Shown piece by piece: positions 9,106 to 18,791 of a DNA stretch of 32,656 nucleotides. Source of the stretch: Caryophanales bacterium. Its GTDB lineage: Bacteria > Bacillota_I > Bacilli_A > RFN20 > CAG-449. Position 1 is the first letter of the stretch. Every line of letters starts with the position of its first letter. The stretch is from assembly GCA_029006735.1 (NCBI GenBank), contig JAQXGN010000025.1, positions 1 through 32,656 on the forward strand. Reading direction: 5' to 3'. The notes beneath the pieces were generated by a model. That model saw only the letters and a list, made by a program, of their open reading frames with translations, made no database searches and was not told the DNA's origin. A program made the position numbers and the translations under genes.

Positions 9106-9930
9106 ATGGAAGAGTTAATTATAAAAGATCTACATGTTAGTGTAGAAGGTAAAGAAATTTTAAAGGGAGTTAATCTTGTTGTTCACCCTAAAGAAACAGT
9201 TGCTTTATTAGGCCCAAATGGTCATGGTAAATCAACTCTTTTAGCAGCAATAATGGGACATCCAAAATATCAAGTAACTCAAGGTTCAATCACATTAGAT
9301 GGTAATGATGTTTTACAAATGAGTGTCGATAGTAGGGCACGTGCAGGACTTTTTTTAGGTATGCAATATCCTTGTGAAGTTCCTGGCGTAGTTAACTCTG
9401 ACTTTCTTAAAGCTGCAGTTAATGCTAGAAGAGAAACTCCAGTTAAATTATTTGAGTTTTATCGTGCAATTGAATCTGCATCTAAGAAGATGCATATTTC
9501 TATGGATATGGCACAAAGATTTTTAAACGAAGGCTTTTCTGGTGGAGAAAAGAAACGTAATGAAATTCTTCAAATGCTTTTATTAAAACCAGATTTAGCT
9601 ATGCTTGATGAAATTGATTCCGGACTTGATGTTGATGCTTTAGTTTATGTTGCAGATGCAATTCAAGAAGTTCAAAAAACAACAAATACATCATTTTTAG
9701 TTATTTCTCATTATGAAAAATTATACAAAATGATTAATCCAAATAGAGTCGCAGTTATGATTAATGGTCGAATTGCAGTTGAAGGTGGTAATGAAATTAT
9801 TGAACGTATTGAAACACAAGGATATGAGTGGATTAAATATGAATTAGGAATTGAAATTGAAAAAGATGATGTTGCGATGAATAAAACTTCGATTGGTGTA
9901 TGCGCAACAAAGGAAATTATTAAGAAGTAG
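9106..9930 (+). CDS. sufC: Fe-S cluster assembly ATPase SufC
   Basis: Walker A GPNGHGKST, signature FSGGEKKRNEILQM, LDEIDSGLDVDAL typical of SufC; first gene of the suf set. Confidence 0.95.
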   Translation: MEELIIKDLHVSVEGKEILKGVNLVVHPKETVALLGPNGHGKSTLLAAIMGHPKYQVTQGSITLDGNDVLQMSVDSRARAGLFLGMQYPCEVPGVVNSDFLKAAVNARRETPVKLFEFYRAIESASKKMHISMDMAQRFLNEGFSGGEKKRNEILQMLLLKPDLAMLDEIDSGLDVDALVYVADAIQEVQKTTNTSFLVISHYEKLYKMINPNRVAVMINGRIAVEGGNEIIERIETQGYEWIKYELGIEIEKDDVAMNKTSIGVCATKEIIKK

Positions 9931-9938
9931 GTGTAAAT

Positions 9939-10781
9939 ATGATCAATCTATTTGAGACAAAAAATGAGAATATTCAAATCTTATCTAATGATGATGAGAT
10001 CACTTTCGATTTGTCTTTGAAAGGTGAAGAAATAATTTATGTTGATTGGTCTAAATTCCATCATAAGAAAGTTATTATTAATTTCCATAATGCAATAAGT
10101 TACAAGGTTGTAGAGATTAATAATCCAGATAGTATTGATGTCATAATCAATCTAGATGATTATACTTCTTTAGAGCATTCAATAGCATCTTTTAATCAAT
10201 CAAAGAAAAATAATTATGTAGTTAATTTGCAAAATAGTTCTTTCTATAGGGGTGGTTTTGCTGATTTCTCCTTTGGAGAAAAGATGATGAATTTTGTTTG
10301 TAATTTAAATAAACCATATGCTAAAGCAATATGGAATTTAGCATCTTTAGCAACTACAAATGATAATAAAACTTTCTATGTTTCTTTTCATCATTACGCT
10401 CCTCATACTTATGCAAAAATGGAAAACTATGGAGTTAGTGAAAATGAATCTACAATGAATTTCTTTGGTACTTCTTCCATTGAAAAAGGAGCAAAATCAA
10501 GTGCGACACATCAAAGTGCAAAAATTATGGTTTTTGATTCAAAATGTAAATGCAAAGCAAGCCCTATTTTATGTATTGATGAAAACGATGTAGAAGCAAG
10601 CCATGCTGCTGTTGTAGGACAAATTAATGAAGAACATATTTTCTATTTGACTTCTCGTGGTATTAATGAAGAAGATGCAAAAAAATTAATTACTTTAGGT
10701 TATTTAAATCCAATTTTAAAATTCTTTACGGATGAAGAAATTTTGAATAAAATCTCTAAAAATATAGAAGGGAGATTTTAA
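9939..10781 (+). CDS. sufD: Fe-S cluster assembly protein SufD
   Basis: SufB/D C-terminal pattern (KGAKSSATHQSAKIMVFDSKCKCKASPILCIDENDVEASHAAVVGQINEEHIFYLTSRGI); syntenic position. Confidence 0.88.
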   Translation: MINLFETKNENIQILSNDDEITFDLSLKGEEIIYVDWSKFHHKKVIINFHNAISYKVVEINNPDSIDVIINLDDYTSLEHSIASFNQSKKNNYVVNLQNSSFYRGGFADFSFGEKMMNFVCNLNKPYAKAIWNLASLATTNDNKTFYVSFHHYAPHTYAKMENYGVSENESTMNFFGTSSIEKGAKSSATHQSAKIMVFDSKCKCKASPILCIDENDVEASHAAVVGQINEEHIFYLTSRGINEEDAKKLITLGYLNPILKFFTDEEILNKISKNIEGRF

Positions 10782-10782
10782 T

Positions 10783-12012
10783 ATGTTTGATGTAAAAAAA
10801 GTTAGAAAAGATTTCCCTATGTTTAAAAATAATCCTTTAATGCAAGGACATAATATGGTTTACTTTGATAATGCAAATACAACATTTAAACCAGATTGTG
10901 TAATTGAAAAAGAGATGGAATATTATTCAAATTATTGTTGTAATTCTCATCGTGGAGATTATGATTTAGCGGAAAAAGCCGATGAAAGTTATGAAGGAGC
11001 AAGAAAAAGCGTTGCAAGTTTTATTAATGCAAAACCTAATGAAGTTGTATTTGTATCAGGTACTTCATTAGCTTTAAATATGATTGCTCAAGGCTTAAAA
11101 AACCGTTTATCTAAGAATGATGAGATTGTTATTTCTGAAGCAGAACATGCTTCAAATATATTACCTTGGTTTAGACTTCAAGAAGAAATAGGATGTAAAA
11201 TTGTTTACGTTCCATTAAATAATGAAGGAAGAGTTACAGAAGAAGGGTTAAAAAGTGTTTTATCAAATAAAACCAAAATAGTTTCTTTGGCATATGTAAC
11301 TAACGTATTAGGATATGTTTTAGATGTTAAATCTTTAACAAAAATAACACATGAAGCAGGTGCGATATTTGTTTGTGATGGAGCTCAAGCTGTTCCACAT
11401 ATGAAAATTGATGTGAAAGATTTGGATGTTGATTTTTTAGTATTTTCTGGACATAAATGTGTTGGTCCTACAGGTACTGGAGTAATGTATGGAAAAATCC
11501 ATTTATTAGACACTATGCCATCTCTTATTTTAGGCGGAGGAATGAATACAACATTTAATACTTGTGGCAATTATGGCTATCTTGCTTCACCAAATAAATT
11601 TGAAGCAGGTACTCAAAACATTGCAGGAGCAATTGGACTAGCTAGAGCACTTCAATATCTTGATGAACTAGGAATGGATAATATTCAACATTATGAACAA
11701 GAATTGAAAAAATACGCTATTTCAAAATTGAAAACTATTCCAGAAATTATTATTTATAATAAAGATGCAGAAGCAGGAATAATTACTTTCAATTATCAAG
11801 GTGTTCATGCTCAAGATATGGCAACGTTATTAGGCTCATTAGGAATTTGTGTTCGTTCAGGTGAACATTGTGCAAAATTATTACCAAACTTTTTAGGTGA
11901 ACTTGCAACAGTAAGAGCAAGTTTTTACTTCTACAATACATTTGAAGAAATTGATCAATTCGTAGAAGCATGTAAGAAAGGATGTGACTTTTTAGATGTC
12001 TTTTTTGATTAA
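10783..12012 (+). CDS. sufS: Cysteine desulfurase SufS
   Basis: YFDNANTTFKP, VSGHKCVGPTGTGVMYG (PLP lysine), active-site Cys in RSGEHCAKLL. Confidence 0.95.
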   Translation: MFDVKKVRKDFPMFKNNPLMQGHNMVYFDNANTTFKPDCVIEKEMEYYSNYCCNSHRGDYDLAEKADESYEGARKSVASFINAKPNEVVFVSGTSLALNMIAQGLKNRLSKNDEIVISEAEHASNILPWFRLQEEIGCKIVYVPLNNEGRVTEEGLKSVLSNKTKIVSLAYVTNVLGYVLDVKSLTKITHEAGAIFVCDGAQAVPHMKIDVKDLDVDFLVFSGHKCVGPTGTGVMYGKIHLLDTMPSLILGGGMNTTFNTCGNYGYLASPNKFEAGTQNIAGAIGLARALQYLDELGMDNIQHYEQELKKYAISKLKTIPEIIIYNKDAEAGIITFNYQGVHAQDMATLLGSLGICVRSGEHCAKLLPNFLGELATVRASFYFYNTFEEIDQFVEACKKGCDFLDVFFD

Positions 12013-12436
12013 CAATGAAATGATGAGAGAAATCATTATGGATCATTATCAAAATCCAAGAAATAAAAGAGAAGCAGATGATTCCTATATTAGTGTTTAT
12101 ATGGATTCAACGAGTTGTATCGATAAAATCTATATTCAAATGAAAGAAGAAAATGGCGTGATTAAGGATGTTTGTTGGCATGGAAACGGATGTGCTATTT
12201 CTACTGCATCGACATCAATAATGACAGAATTATTACAAGGTAAAAAGGTTGAAGAAGCAAAAAAAATAATGGAAGCTTACACTAATATGATTTATGGTAA
12301 GCCTTTTGATGAAAACTTGTTAGATGAAGCAATTGTATTTATTAATACATCCAGACAACCTTCTCGAATTAAATGTGCAACCATAGGTTGGAGAGGTGTT
12401 AATCGTATTTTGAATGGAGATGATGCAAATGAATGA
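11996..12436 (+). CDS. sufU: Fe-S cluster assembly scaffold/sulfur transferase SufU
   Basis: MDHYQNPRN start; three conserved Cys positions ([22 protein letters not shown]); overlaps sufS by 17 nt. Confidence 0.92.
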   Translation: MSFLINNEMMREIIMDHYQNPRNKREADDSYISVYMDSTSCIDKIYIQMKEENGVIKDVCWHGNGCAISTASTSIMTELLQGKKVEEAKKIMEAYTNMIYGKPFDENLLDEAIVFINTSRQPSRIKCATIGWRGVNRILNGDDANE

Positions 12437-13820
12437 AAATAAAGAACACGAATATAAATATGGATTCAAAGACGAGGATGTTTCAATTGTAAAAACTAAT
12501 AAAGGATTAAGTGAAGATGTAATCCGTGAGATATCAAGATTAAAAGAAGAACCAGATTGGATGCTTGAGTTTAGATTAAAAGCTTATCATGCATTTTTAG
12601 AAATGGAAAATCCTCATTATGGACCAGATTTATCTGTCCTTGATTTTGATTCATATACATATTTTACTAGACCTTCTTCTAAAGAAGAAAAATCATGGGA
12701 TAAGGTACCAGAAACAATTAAAAACACATTTACAAAATTAGGTATTCCTGAAGCGGAAGCTAAGTATTTAGCAGGCGTTTCAACTCAATATGAATCGGAA
12801 GTTGTATATCATAATATGCTTCAAGAAGTTGAAGAAAAAGGTGTTATCTTTCTTTCGACTGATATGGCATTAAGAACAGTGCCGGAGTTATTTAAAAAAT
12901 ATTTTAATAAAGTTGTTCCTTTTAATGACAATAAATATGCGGCATTAAATAGTGCAGTATGGTCAGGTGGATCTTTTATTTATGTCCCAAAAGGAGTAAA
13001 ACTTGAAAAACCATTACAATCATATTTCCGTATTAATAATGCTAAATCTGGACAATTTGAAAGAACTTTGATTATTGTTGATGAAGGGGCTGATGTACAT
13101 TATGTAGAAGGATGTACTGCACCTATTTATTCGGAAGAATCATTACATGCAGCAGTAGTTGAAATCTACATTGAAAAAGGTGGAAAATGCCGTTATTCTA
13201 CTATTCAAAACTGGTCTAATAATATTGTTAATTTAGTTACAAAAAGAGCATTGGTTGAAGAAGATGGCTTAATGGAATGGATTGATGGTAATATTGGTTC
13301 TCAACTCAATATGAAATATCCAGCATGCGTATTGAATGGCCCTCACGCTAAAGGAACATGTATTTCGATTGCAGTTGCAGATAAAGGTCAATATCAAGAT
13401 GCAGGTGCAAAAATGATTCATCTTGCGCCATTTACTACATCGAATATCATTTCAAAATCAATTGTAAAACGTGGTGGAATTGCGAATTATCGAGGTAAAG
13501 TATTTATTGGACCAGAAGCTAATAATTCAAAAAGTCATGTAGAATGTGATACATTAATTTTAGATGATGTTTCTAAATCGGATACAATACCAAGTAATAT
13601 TTGCTACAATAATTCTTCTTTTTTAGAACATGAAGCAACAGTTTCAAAGATTAATGAAGAACAATTATTTTATTTAATGAGTAGAGGGTTAAAAGAAAAA
13701 GATGCTACTCAAATGATTATTATGGGATTTATTGAACCTTTTTCAAAAGAATTACCGATGGAATATGCTGTTGAATTAAATCAACTTATTAAAATGGATA
13801 TGGAAGGAAGTATTGGATAA
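12429..13820 (+). CDS. sufB: Fe-S cluster assembly protein SufB
   Basis: SufB motifs [28 protein letters not shown]-like, [20 protein letters not shown] region; start ATG 12429 preferred over 12414. Confidence 0.95.
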   Translation: MNENKEHEYKYGFKDEDVSIVKTNKGLSEDVIREISRLKEEPDWMLEFRLKAYHAFLEMENPHYGPDLSVLDFDSYTYFTRPSSKEEKSWDKVPETIKNTFTKLGIPEAEAKYLAGVSTQYESEVVYHNMLQEVEEKGVIFLSTDMALRTVPELFKKYFNKVVPFNDNKYAALNSAVWSGGSFIYVPKGVKLEKPLQSYFRINNAKSGQFERTLIIVDEGADVHYVEGCTAPIYSEESLHAAVVEIYIEKGGKCRYSTIQNWSNNIVNLVTKRALVEEDGLMEWIDGNIGSQLNMKYPACVLNGPHAKGTCISIAVADKGQYQDAGAKMIHLAPFTTSNIISKSIVKRGGIANYRGKVFIGPEANNSKSHVECDTLILDDVSKSDTIPSNICYNNSSFLEHEATVSKINEEQLFYLMSRGLKEKDATQMIIMGFIEPFSKELPMEYAVELNQLIKMDMEGSIG

Positions 13821-15676
13821 TGGAATTTGATGTTATTGTTGTAGGAGGAGGACATGCTGGAATGGAAGCTGCTTTTGCGTCAGCTCATTTAGGCATGAAA
13901 ACTTTACTATGTACATTAAATAAACACAAATTAGGTAATATGCCATGTAATCCTTCAATTGGTGGCTCGGCAAAAGGAATTGTAGTTCGTGAGATTGATG
14001 CACTAGGTGGAGTAATGGGCTTTTTAGCGGATAAAGCATGTTTACAAATGAAAATGCTTAATACTGGTAAAGGACCTGGAGTTCAATGTTTACGTGCTCA
14101 AGTAGATAAAATTGATTATCCAAAAGTAATGCTTGAGGCAGCAGAAAAATGCGAAAACTTAACTATTCTAGAAGGTATGGTTACTGATTTATTGCATGAT
14201 GATAATCATGTATATGGTGTTATTGTTGACAATTTAAAAATAACTTCAAAAGCAGTGATTCTTACTACTGGAACGTATATGGAATCAGTTATTTTAAGAG
14301 GCCATAATGTTACAAAAGATGGACCAGATGGAGAAAAACCTTCATTAGGATTATCTTTAAATCTTCAAAAAATGGGTCTAAAAATTATTAGACTAAAAAC
14401 AGGAACTCCTCAAAGAATAAAAAAAGATTCTATTAATTATGAAGTATTAGATCCTCAATATGGTACTAATCGTCCATTAAAGTTTTCTTTTAATGATTCT
14501 CGAATTCTTCCTTTTGAAGATCAAATAGTGTGTCATTTGACATATACAAATGAAAAGACACATCAAATTATTCGTGAACATTTACAAGAATCTGCAATGT
14601 ATGGAGGAGTTGTTCAAGGAGTTGGTCCAAGATATTGTCCTTCGATTGAAGATAAGGTAGTTCGTTTTGCAGATAAAGAAAGGCATCAATTATTCATTGA
14701 ACCAGAATCAATTCACAATGATTCTATTTATTTACAAGGGTTCTCAACTTCTATGCCAGAACATATTCAAGATTTAATGGTTCATTCTTTAAAAGGGTTG
14801 GAAAACGCAGTTATTTTAAAGTATGCTTATGCGATAGAATATGATGCAATAGACACTAGTGAATACGATTATACTTTAGCAATAAAAAAATGGCCTGGTT
14901 TATATATTGGTGGGCAAATATGTGGAACATCAGGTTATGAAGAAGCAGCAGGTTTAGGATTAGTTGCTGGTATAAACGCTTGTTTAAAAATACAAGGGAA
15001 AGAACCTTTAATTTTAAGAAGAGATGAATCTTATATTGGTGTTATGATTGATGATTTAGTATCTAAAGGAACAAAAGAACCATATAGATTATTGTCATCA
15101 AGAGCAGAGTATCGTCTTTTATTAAGAAGTGATAATGCAGATCTAAGATTAACACCTATTGGTTATAAAGTTGGTTTAATTAATGAAGCAAGATATCAAC
15201 GTTTTCAAGAAAAAGTACAAAAACTAGAAAAATGTAAGGAAATTCTCAATAAAACACATATGGGTATGCCTAAAGAATTATGTTCTTATATGGAAGAGAT
15301 TGGCTACCCTGGCTATGTTGGAGGACCAACAGGTGCTGAAATGATTAAAAGACCTAATGTAACATTACATGAGTTTAAAAAGTTTGTATCTGAATTGCCT
15401 CCACTAACTCTTGAGGAAGAAGAACAATTAGAAATAATGGTTAAATATGAAGGCTATATAGATAAACAAAAGAAAGAAGCAGAACATTTAGCTAAACTTG
15501 AAGAAACTAGACTTCCATGTGATTTGGATTATTTGAATATGGAAGGATTAAGATTAGAAGCTCGTCAAAAATTATCTAATGTCAAGCCATTGACTTTAGG
15601 GCAAGCTAGTAGAATATCTGGTGTAAATCCTGCAGATATTTCGGTGTTATTAATGAATATTAAAAGGGGGAAATAA
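13820..15676 (+). CDS. mnmG: tRNA uridine-5-carboxymethylaminomethyl modification enzyme MnmG (GidA)
   Basis: FDVIVVGGGHAGMEAAFASAHLG, CNPSIGGSAKG, GLxxGINA; overlaps the sufB stop by 1 nt. Confidence 0.97.
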   Translation: MEFDVIVVGGGHAGMEAAFASAHLGMKTLLCTLNKHKLGNMPCNPSIGGSAKGIVVREIDALGGVMGFLADKACLQMKMLNTGKGPGVQCLRAQVDKIDYPKVMLEAAEKCENLTILEGMVTDLLHDDNHVYGVIVDNLKITSKAVILTTGTYMESVILRGHNVTKDGPDGEKPSLGLSLNLQKMGLKIIRLKTGTPQRIKKDSINYEVLDPQYGTNRPLKFSFNDSRILPFEDQIVCHLTYTNEKTHQIIREHLQESAMYGGVVQGVGPRYCPSIEDKVVRFADKERHQLFIEPESIHNDSIYLQGFSTSMPEHIQDLMVHSLKGLENAVILKYAYAIEYDAIDTSEYDYTLAIKKWPGLYIGGQICGTSGYEEAAGLGLVAGINACLKIQGKEPLILRRDESYIGVMIDDLVSKGTKEPYRLLSSRAEYRLLLRSDNADLRLTPIGYKVGLINEARYQRFQEKVQKLEKCKEILNKTHMGMPKELCSYMEEIGYPGYVGGPTGAEMIKRPNVTLHEFKKFVSELPPLTLEEEEQLEIMVKYEGYIDKQKKEAEHLAKLEETRLPCDLDYLNMEGLRLEARQKLSNVKPLTLGQASRISGVNPADISVLLMNIKRGK

Positions 15677-15678
15677 TT

Positions 15679-16383
15679 ATGACAAAAGAAGAATTTATTT
15701 CCTCTTTAAAAATGAATAATATTGATTTAAATGATCAACAAGTTGAACAATTTGAAAAATATTTATCTTTACTTCAAGAATATAATCAAGTGATGAATTT
15801 GACTGGTATTACAGAAGAAAACGAAGTATATGAGAAGCACTTTTTTGATTCGTTATTATTTAGTTTTACGCAAAAACTCGATAATTTGAGCTTAATTGAT
15901 GTGGGTAGTGGAGCAGGATTTCCAGGGATACCTTTAGCAATCTGTTATCCATCTTGTGATATTACTTTATTAGAACCATTAACCAAAAGATGCAATTTTT
16001 TACAAATTGTTGTTAATGCCTTAGGCTTAGGAAATGTTACAATTATTAATGAAAGAAGTGAAGACTTTGCAAAGAACAATATTGAAAAATATGATATTGT
16101 CACAGCAAGAGCAGTATCTAGGTTGAATATTATTTTAGAGATTACATCTCAATTAGTAAAAGTGAATGGATTAATGGTTGCTTTAAAAGGTAAAATTGCA
16201 TTAGAAGAATTAAAAGAAGCAAAGAATGCATTGTATCTATTAAGATTTAAAGAAGAATATATTCAAGAAGCTCATCTACCAAATGATGATTCGACTAGGT
16301 ATAATATCTTTTTAAGAAAGATTGGGGCTACACCAAATAAGTATCCAAGAAATTATGGACAAATTAAGAAACGTCCATTGTAA
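15679..16383 (+). CDS. rsmG: 16S rRNA (guanine527-N7)-methyltransferase RsmG (GidB)
   Basis: MNLTGI, HFFDSL, LIDVGSGAGFPGIPLAI; follows mnmG. Confidence 0.96.
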   Translation: MTKEEFISSLKMNNIDLNDQQVEQFEKYLSLLQEYNQVMNLTGITEENEVYEKHFFDSLLFSFTQKLDNLSLIDVGSGAGFPGIPLAICYPSCDITLLEPLTKRCNFLQIVVNALGLGNVTIINERSEDFAKNNIEKYDIVTARAVSRLNIILEITSQLVKVNGLMVALKGKIALEELKEAKNALYLLRFKEEYIQEAHLPNDDSTRYNIFLRKIGATPNKYPRNYGQIKKRPL

Positions 16384-16404
16384 AATGAAGTAGGGGGATT
16401 ATAA

Positions 16405-17166
16405 ATGAGTAAGATAATAGCAATTTCAAATCAAAAAGGAGGAGTTGGTAAAACAACTACTGCTATTTCTCTTGCAGGAGCTTTAACTAAATTCAACAAA
16501 AAAATCCTTCTAATCGATTTAGATCCACAAGGAAATTGTGGAAGAGGAATGGGCATTGATATTACAATTACTAAACTTACAATTGAAGATGTTTTAATGG
16601 AAAAATGTAGTATAAACGATGCGATTATTCATACTTCAACCAATAATGTAGATATCATTATCAGCAATTTGAAATTAGCAGGTATAGAATCAGATATTCA
16701 AAGAAAACACCGTCCTTTTTATGTTTTGAAAAATGCGTTAAAAGGGTTAAATTATCAATATGATTTTATTATTATTGATTGTCCTCCATCTTTAGGAATT
16801 TTAAATTTGAATGCATTATGCTCAGCAGATTCTGTATTAATTCCAGTACAATGTGAATATTATGCTCTTGAAGGAGTTGCTCAAATCTTATCTTCTATTT
16901 CAAAAGTACAACAAGATTATAATCCGGATTTAGAAATTCAAGGCTTCTTATTAACGATGTATGATTCAAGATTAAGGCTTGCAACTGAAGTTACTCAAGA
17001 GATCAGAGGATTATTTAAAGAAAAAACTTTTGTAACTCAAATACCTCGTAATTCTTCTTTAATTGAAGCTGCAGCAGAAGGAAAACCAGTTACTTCGTTT
17101 AGACCAACAGCAGCTGGATCACAAGCATATTTATCTTTAGCAAGGGAAATTTTGACAAATGAATAA
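16405..17166 (+). CDS. parA: Chromosome partitioning ATPase ParA (Soj)
   Basis: SNQKGGVGKTTTAISLAGAL deviant Walker A; IIDCPPSLG; precedes parB. Confidence 0.96.
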   Translation: MSKIIAISNQKGGVGKTTTAISLAGALTKFNKKILLIDLDPQGNCGRGMGIDITITKLTIEDVLMEKCSINDAIIHTSTNNVDIIISNLKLAGIESDIQRKHRPFYVLKNALKGLNYQYDFIIIDCPPSLGILNLNALCSADSVLIPVQCEYYALEGVAQILSSISKVQQDYNPDLEIQGFLLTMYDSRLRLATEVTQEIRGLFKEKTFVTQIPRNSSLIEAAAEGKPVTSFRPTAAGSQAYLSLAREILTNE

Positions 17167-17980
17167 AAGGAAAAGAAGTTTAGCATCTCTAGTAGAAGAA
17201 TATCGTTCAAGTGATATTATTTCGACAATTGAAAAAGCATATTCTCGAGAAGTATCAGCTTTTGTTCCACTTGAAAAAGTACGTTTTAATCCTGTTTCTA
17301 GAAAGCAATTCTTCGAAGAAAAACGATTAAAAGAACTAACTGAATCCATTAAAAATAATGGGATGTTATCTCCTTTGCTTGTTAGAGAAAAAGATGGTTT
17401 TTATGAAGTTTGTGGAGGGTATAAAAGATTTTATATTGCCAAAAAACTTCATTTAAAGGAAGTACCAGTTTCTATTAGAGAAATATCTGATGAATTAATG
17501 ATTTATATGATTTTATCCAGAGGAAATAAAAAACTTCACGACAATATTTTAAATAAAACTTATGCATATGAAATATTAACAAAAGAATATCATGTTTCTA
17601 GAAAAGATATTGCCTTAATTTCTAAAGCAAGTGTATCTCAAGTAACAAATATTCTTCGCCTTATCAATTTAGATGAAGAAGTAATTATTGCCTTAAAGAA
17701 GAGTAAGATTTCTTATGGTCAAGCAAGAGTATTATTAGGGCTTGACCATCAAACACAATGTGAATTTTTAGTAAAAATTATTAATGATAGATTGTCTGTA
17801 AGAGAAATCGAAAATATGGTTAAAATGTATAAATCGCCATCCCCATTTCAAAAAAACATTGAAGTTTTTGCGAAAAAATACAATTGTAAAGTATCAATTA
17901 CAGAAAAGAATTTAACTCTTTCTTTCACTTCTAAAGAAGAATTAGATGCATATTTAAAATCATTATTAAATATTGATTAA
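17159..17980 (+). CDS. parB: ParB/Spo0J-family partition protein (divergent CTP-binding motifs)
   Basis: ParB N-domain LTESIKNNGMLSPLLVREKDGFYEVCGGYKRFYIAKKL, HTH SRKDIALISKASVSQVTNILRLINL, ISYGQARVLLGL; overlaps parA by 8 nt. Confidence 0.85.
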   Translation: MNKRKRSLASLVEEYRSSDIISTIEKAYSREVSAFVPLEKVRFNPVSRKQFFEEKRLKELTESIKNNGMLSPLLVREKDGFYEVCGGYKRFYIAKKLHLKEVPVSIREISDELMIYMILSRGNKKLHDNILNKTYAYEILTKEYHVSRKDIALISKASVSQVTNILRLINLDEEVIIALKKSKISYGQARVLLGLDHQTQCEFLVKIINDRLSVREIENMVKMYKSPSPFQKNIEVFAKKYNCKVSITEKNLTLSFTSKEELDAYLKSLLNID

Positions 17981-18450
17981 TTACGAATTACTTTATCATA
18001 TACTATAACGTAGTTTTTTAAATTCTTTTTATCATAAATAACATACAATTTGTATCCTTCTTTCAAAAAATAATCATGATTTGATACAAAATCAGAAGTG
18101 AAAGTATGGATTTTTTTATTATTTATATTAACTTCTAAATCGAACTTGAATAAATTGGATGTTGGAGAATAATATTCTATATTTTTTATTGTTCCTAGTT
18201 TTCTTTCTCCTATTTTATTTAGTCGTTCAATTCTAGCGTTTTCATTATATTCTTTATATATAAGATAAATACCTATGCCGATAAATATTGCAATTAGAAT
18301 AATGCTTAAAGCAATTAAAATAGAGAGATTTTGTAAATTACCTATAGCGTTCATTATTTCATCGTAAGCAAAAACCATGATGCAAGTAACACTTACACCT
18401 ATGATTATCGCAATAACAAATAATAGAATTCCTGGAAGATAATATTTCAT
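17977..18450 (-). CDS. Hypothetical membrane protein with two TM segments
   Basis: Two hydrophobic helices then a small C-terminal beta-type domain; no family confidently recognised. Confidence 0.6.
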   Translation of the reverse strand: MKYYLPGILLFVIAIIIGVSVTCIMVFAYDEIMNAIGNLQNLSILIALSIILIAIFIGIGIYLIYKEYNENARIERLNKIGERKLGTIKNIEYYSPTSNLFKFDLEVNINNKKIHTFTSDFVSNHDYFLKEGYKLYVIYDKKNLKNYVIVYDKVIRN

Positions 18451-18520
18451 AATTTCACCATATGTATAATAACATTATTTTTTTGTTTAGAGTATTTTTT
18501 TAGAAAAATGTCGATTTTTC

Positions 18521-18549
18521 TTGAATTAATAATTTATTGTAACTATAAT
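18521..18549 (+). promoter_or_regulatory. Sigma-A-type promoter of the lysine-riboswitch transcript
   Basis: TTGAAT (18521-18526), 17-nt spacer, TATAAT (18544-18549). Confidence 0.75.
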
Positions 18550-18564
18550 AACCTCATAAATTAG

Positions 18565-18775
18565 ATTGAATAGAGGAGCTAAACAAATTAGTACTTATCG
18601 GAGAAGGCATTCGTTGAAGATAAGGAAAGGTAAGTTGGCCGAAACATCTTAAAGGCATTTAAGATAGTTGGGATGTAATCGAATAGGTTACATACTCCTA
18701 CGTAAGTAGAGGAGCTATTAATGAGAGAAAATCAATTGAAGATTGCATCCATTAATAGGGTGCAATCTTTTTTAT
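18565..18775 (+). ncRNA. Lysine riboswitch (L box) with terminator/antiterminator expression platform
   Basis: L-box blocks AGAGGAGCTAAAC...TTAGTA, AAGGAAAGGTAAGTTGGCCGAA, AGTTGGG...ACTCCTACG..GTAGAGGAGCTAT; P1 ATTGAATAG/CTATTAAT; terminator GATTGCATCC/GGGTGCAATC+T-run. Confidence 0.85.
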
Positions 18776-18791
18776 AGAAAGAGAGATTTTT

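Noticed and set aside
11789-12052. Minus-strand ORF antisense to sufS/sufU
   Set aside because: Opposite strongly conserved coding sequence; no RBS or domain.
13833-14039. Minus-strand ORF antisense to mnmG
   Set aside because: Shadow ORF of a highly conserved gene.
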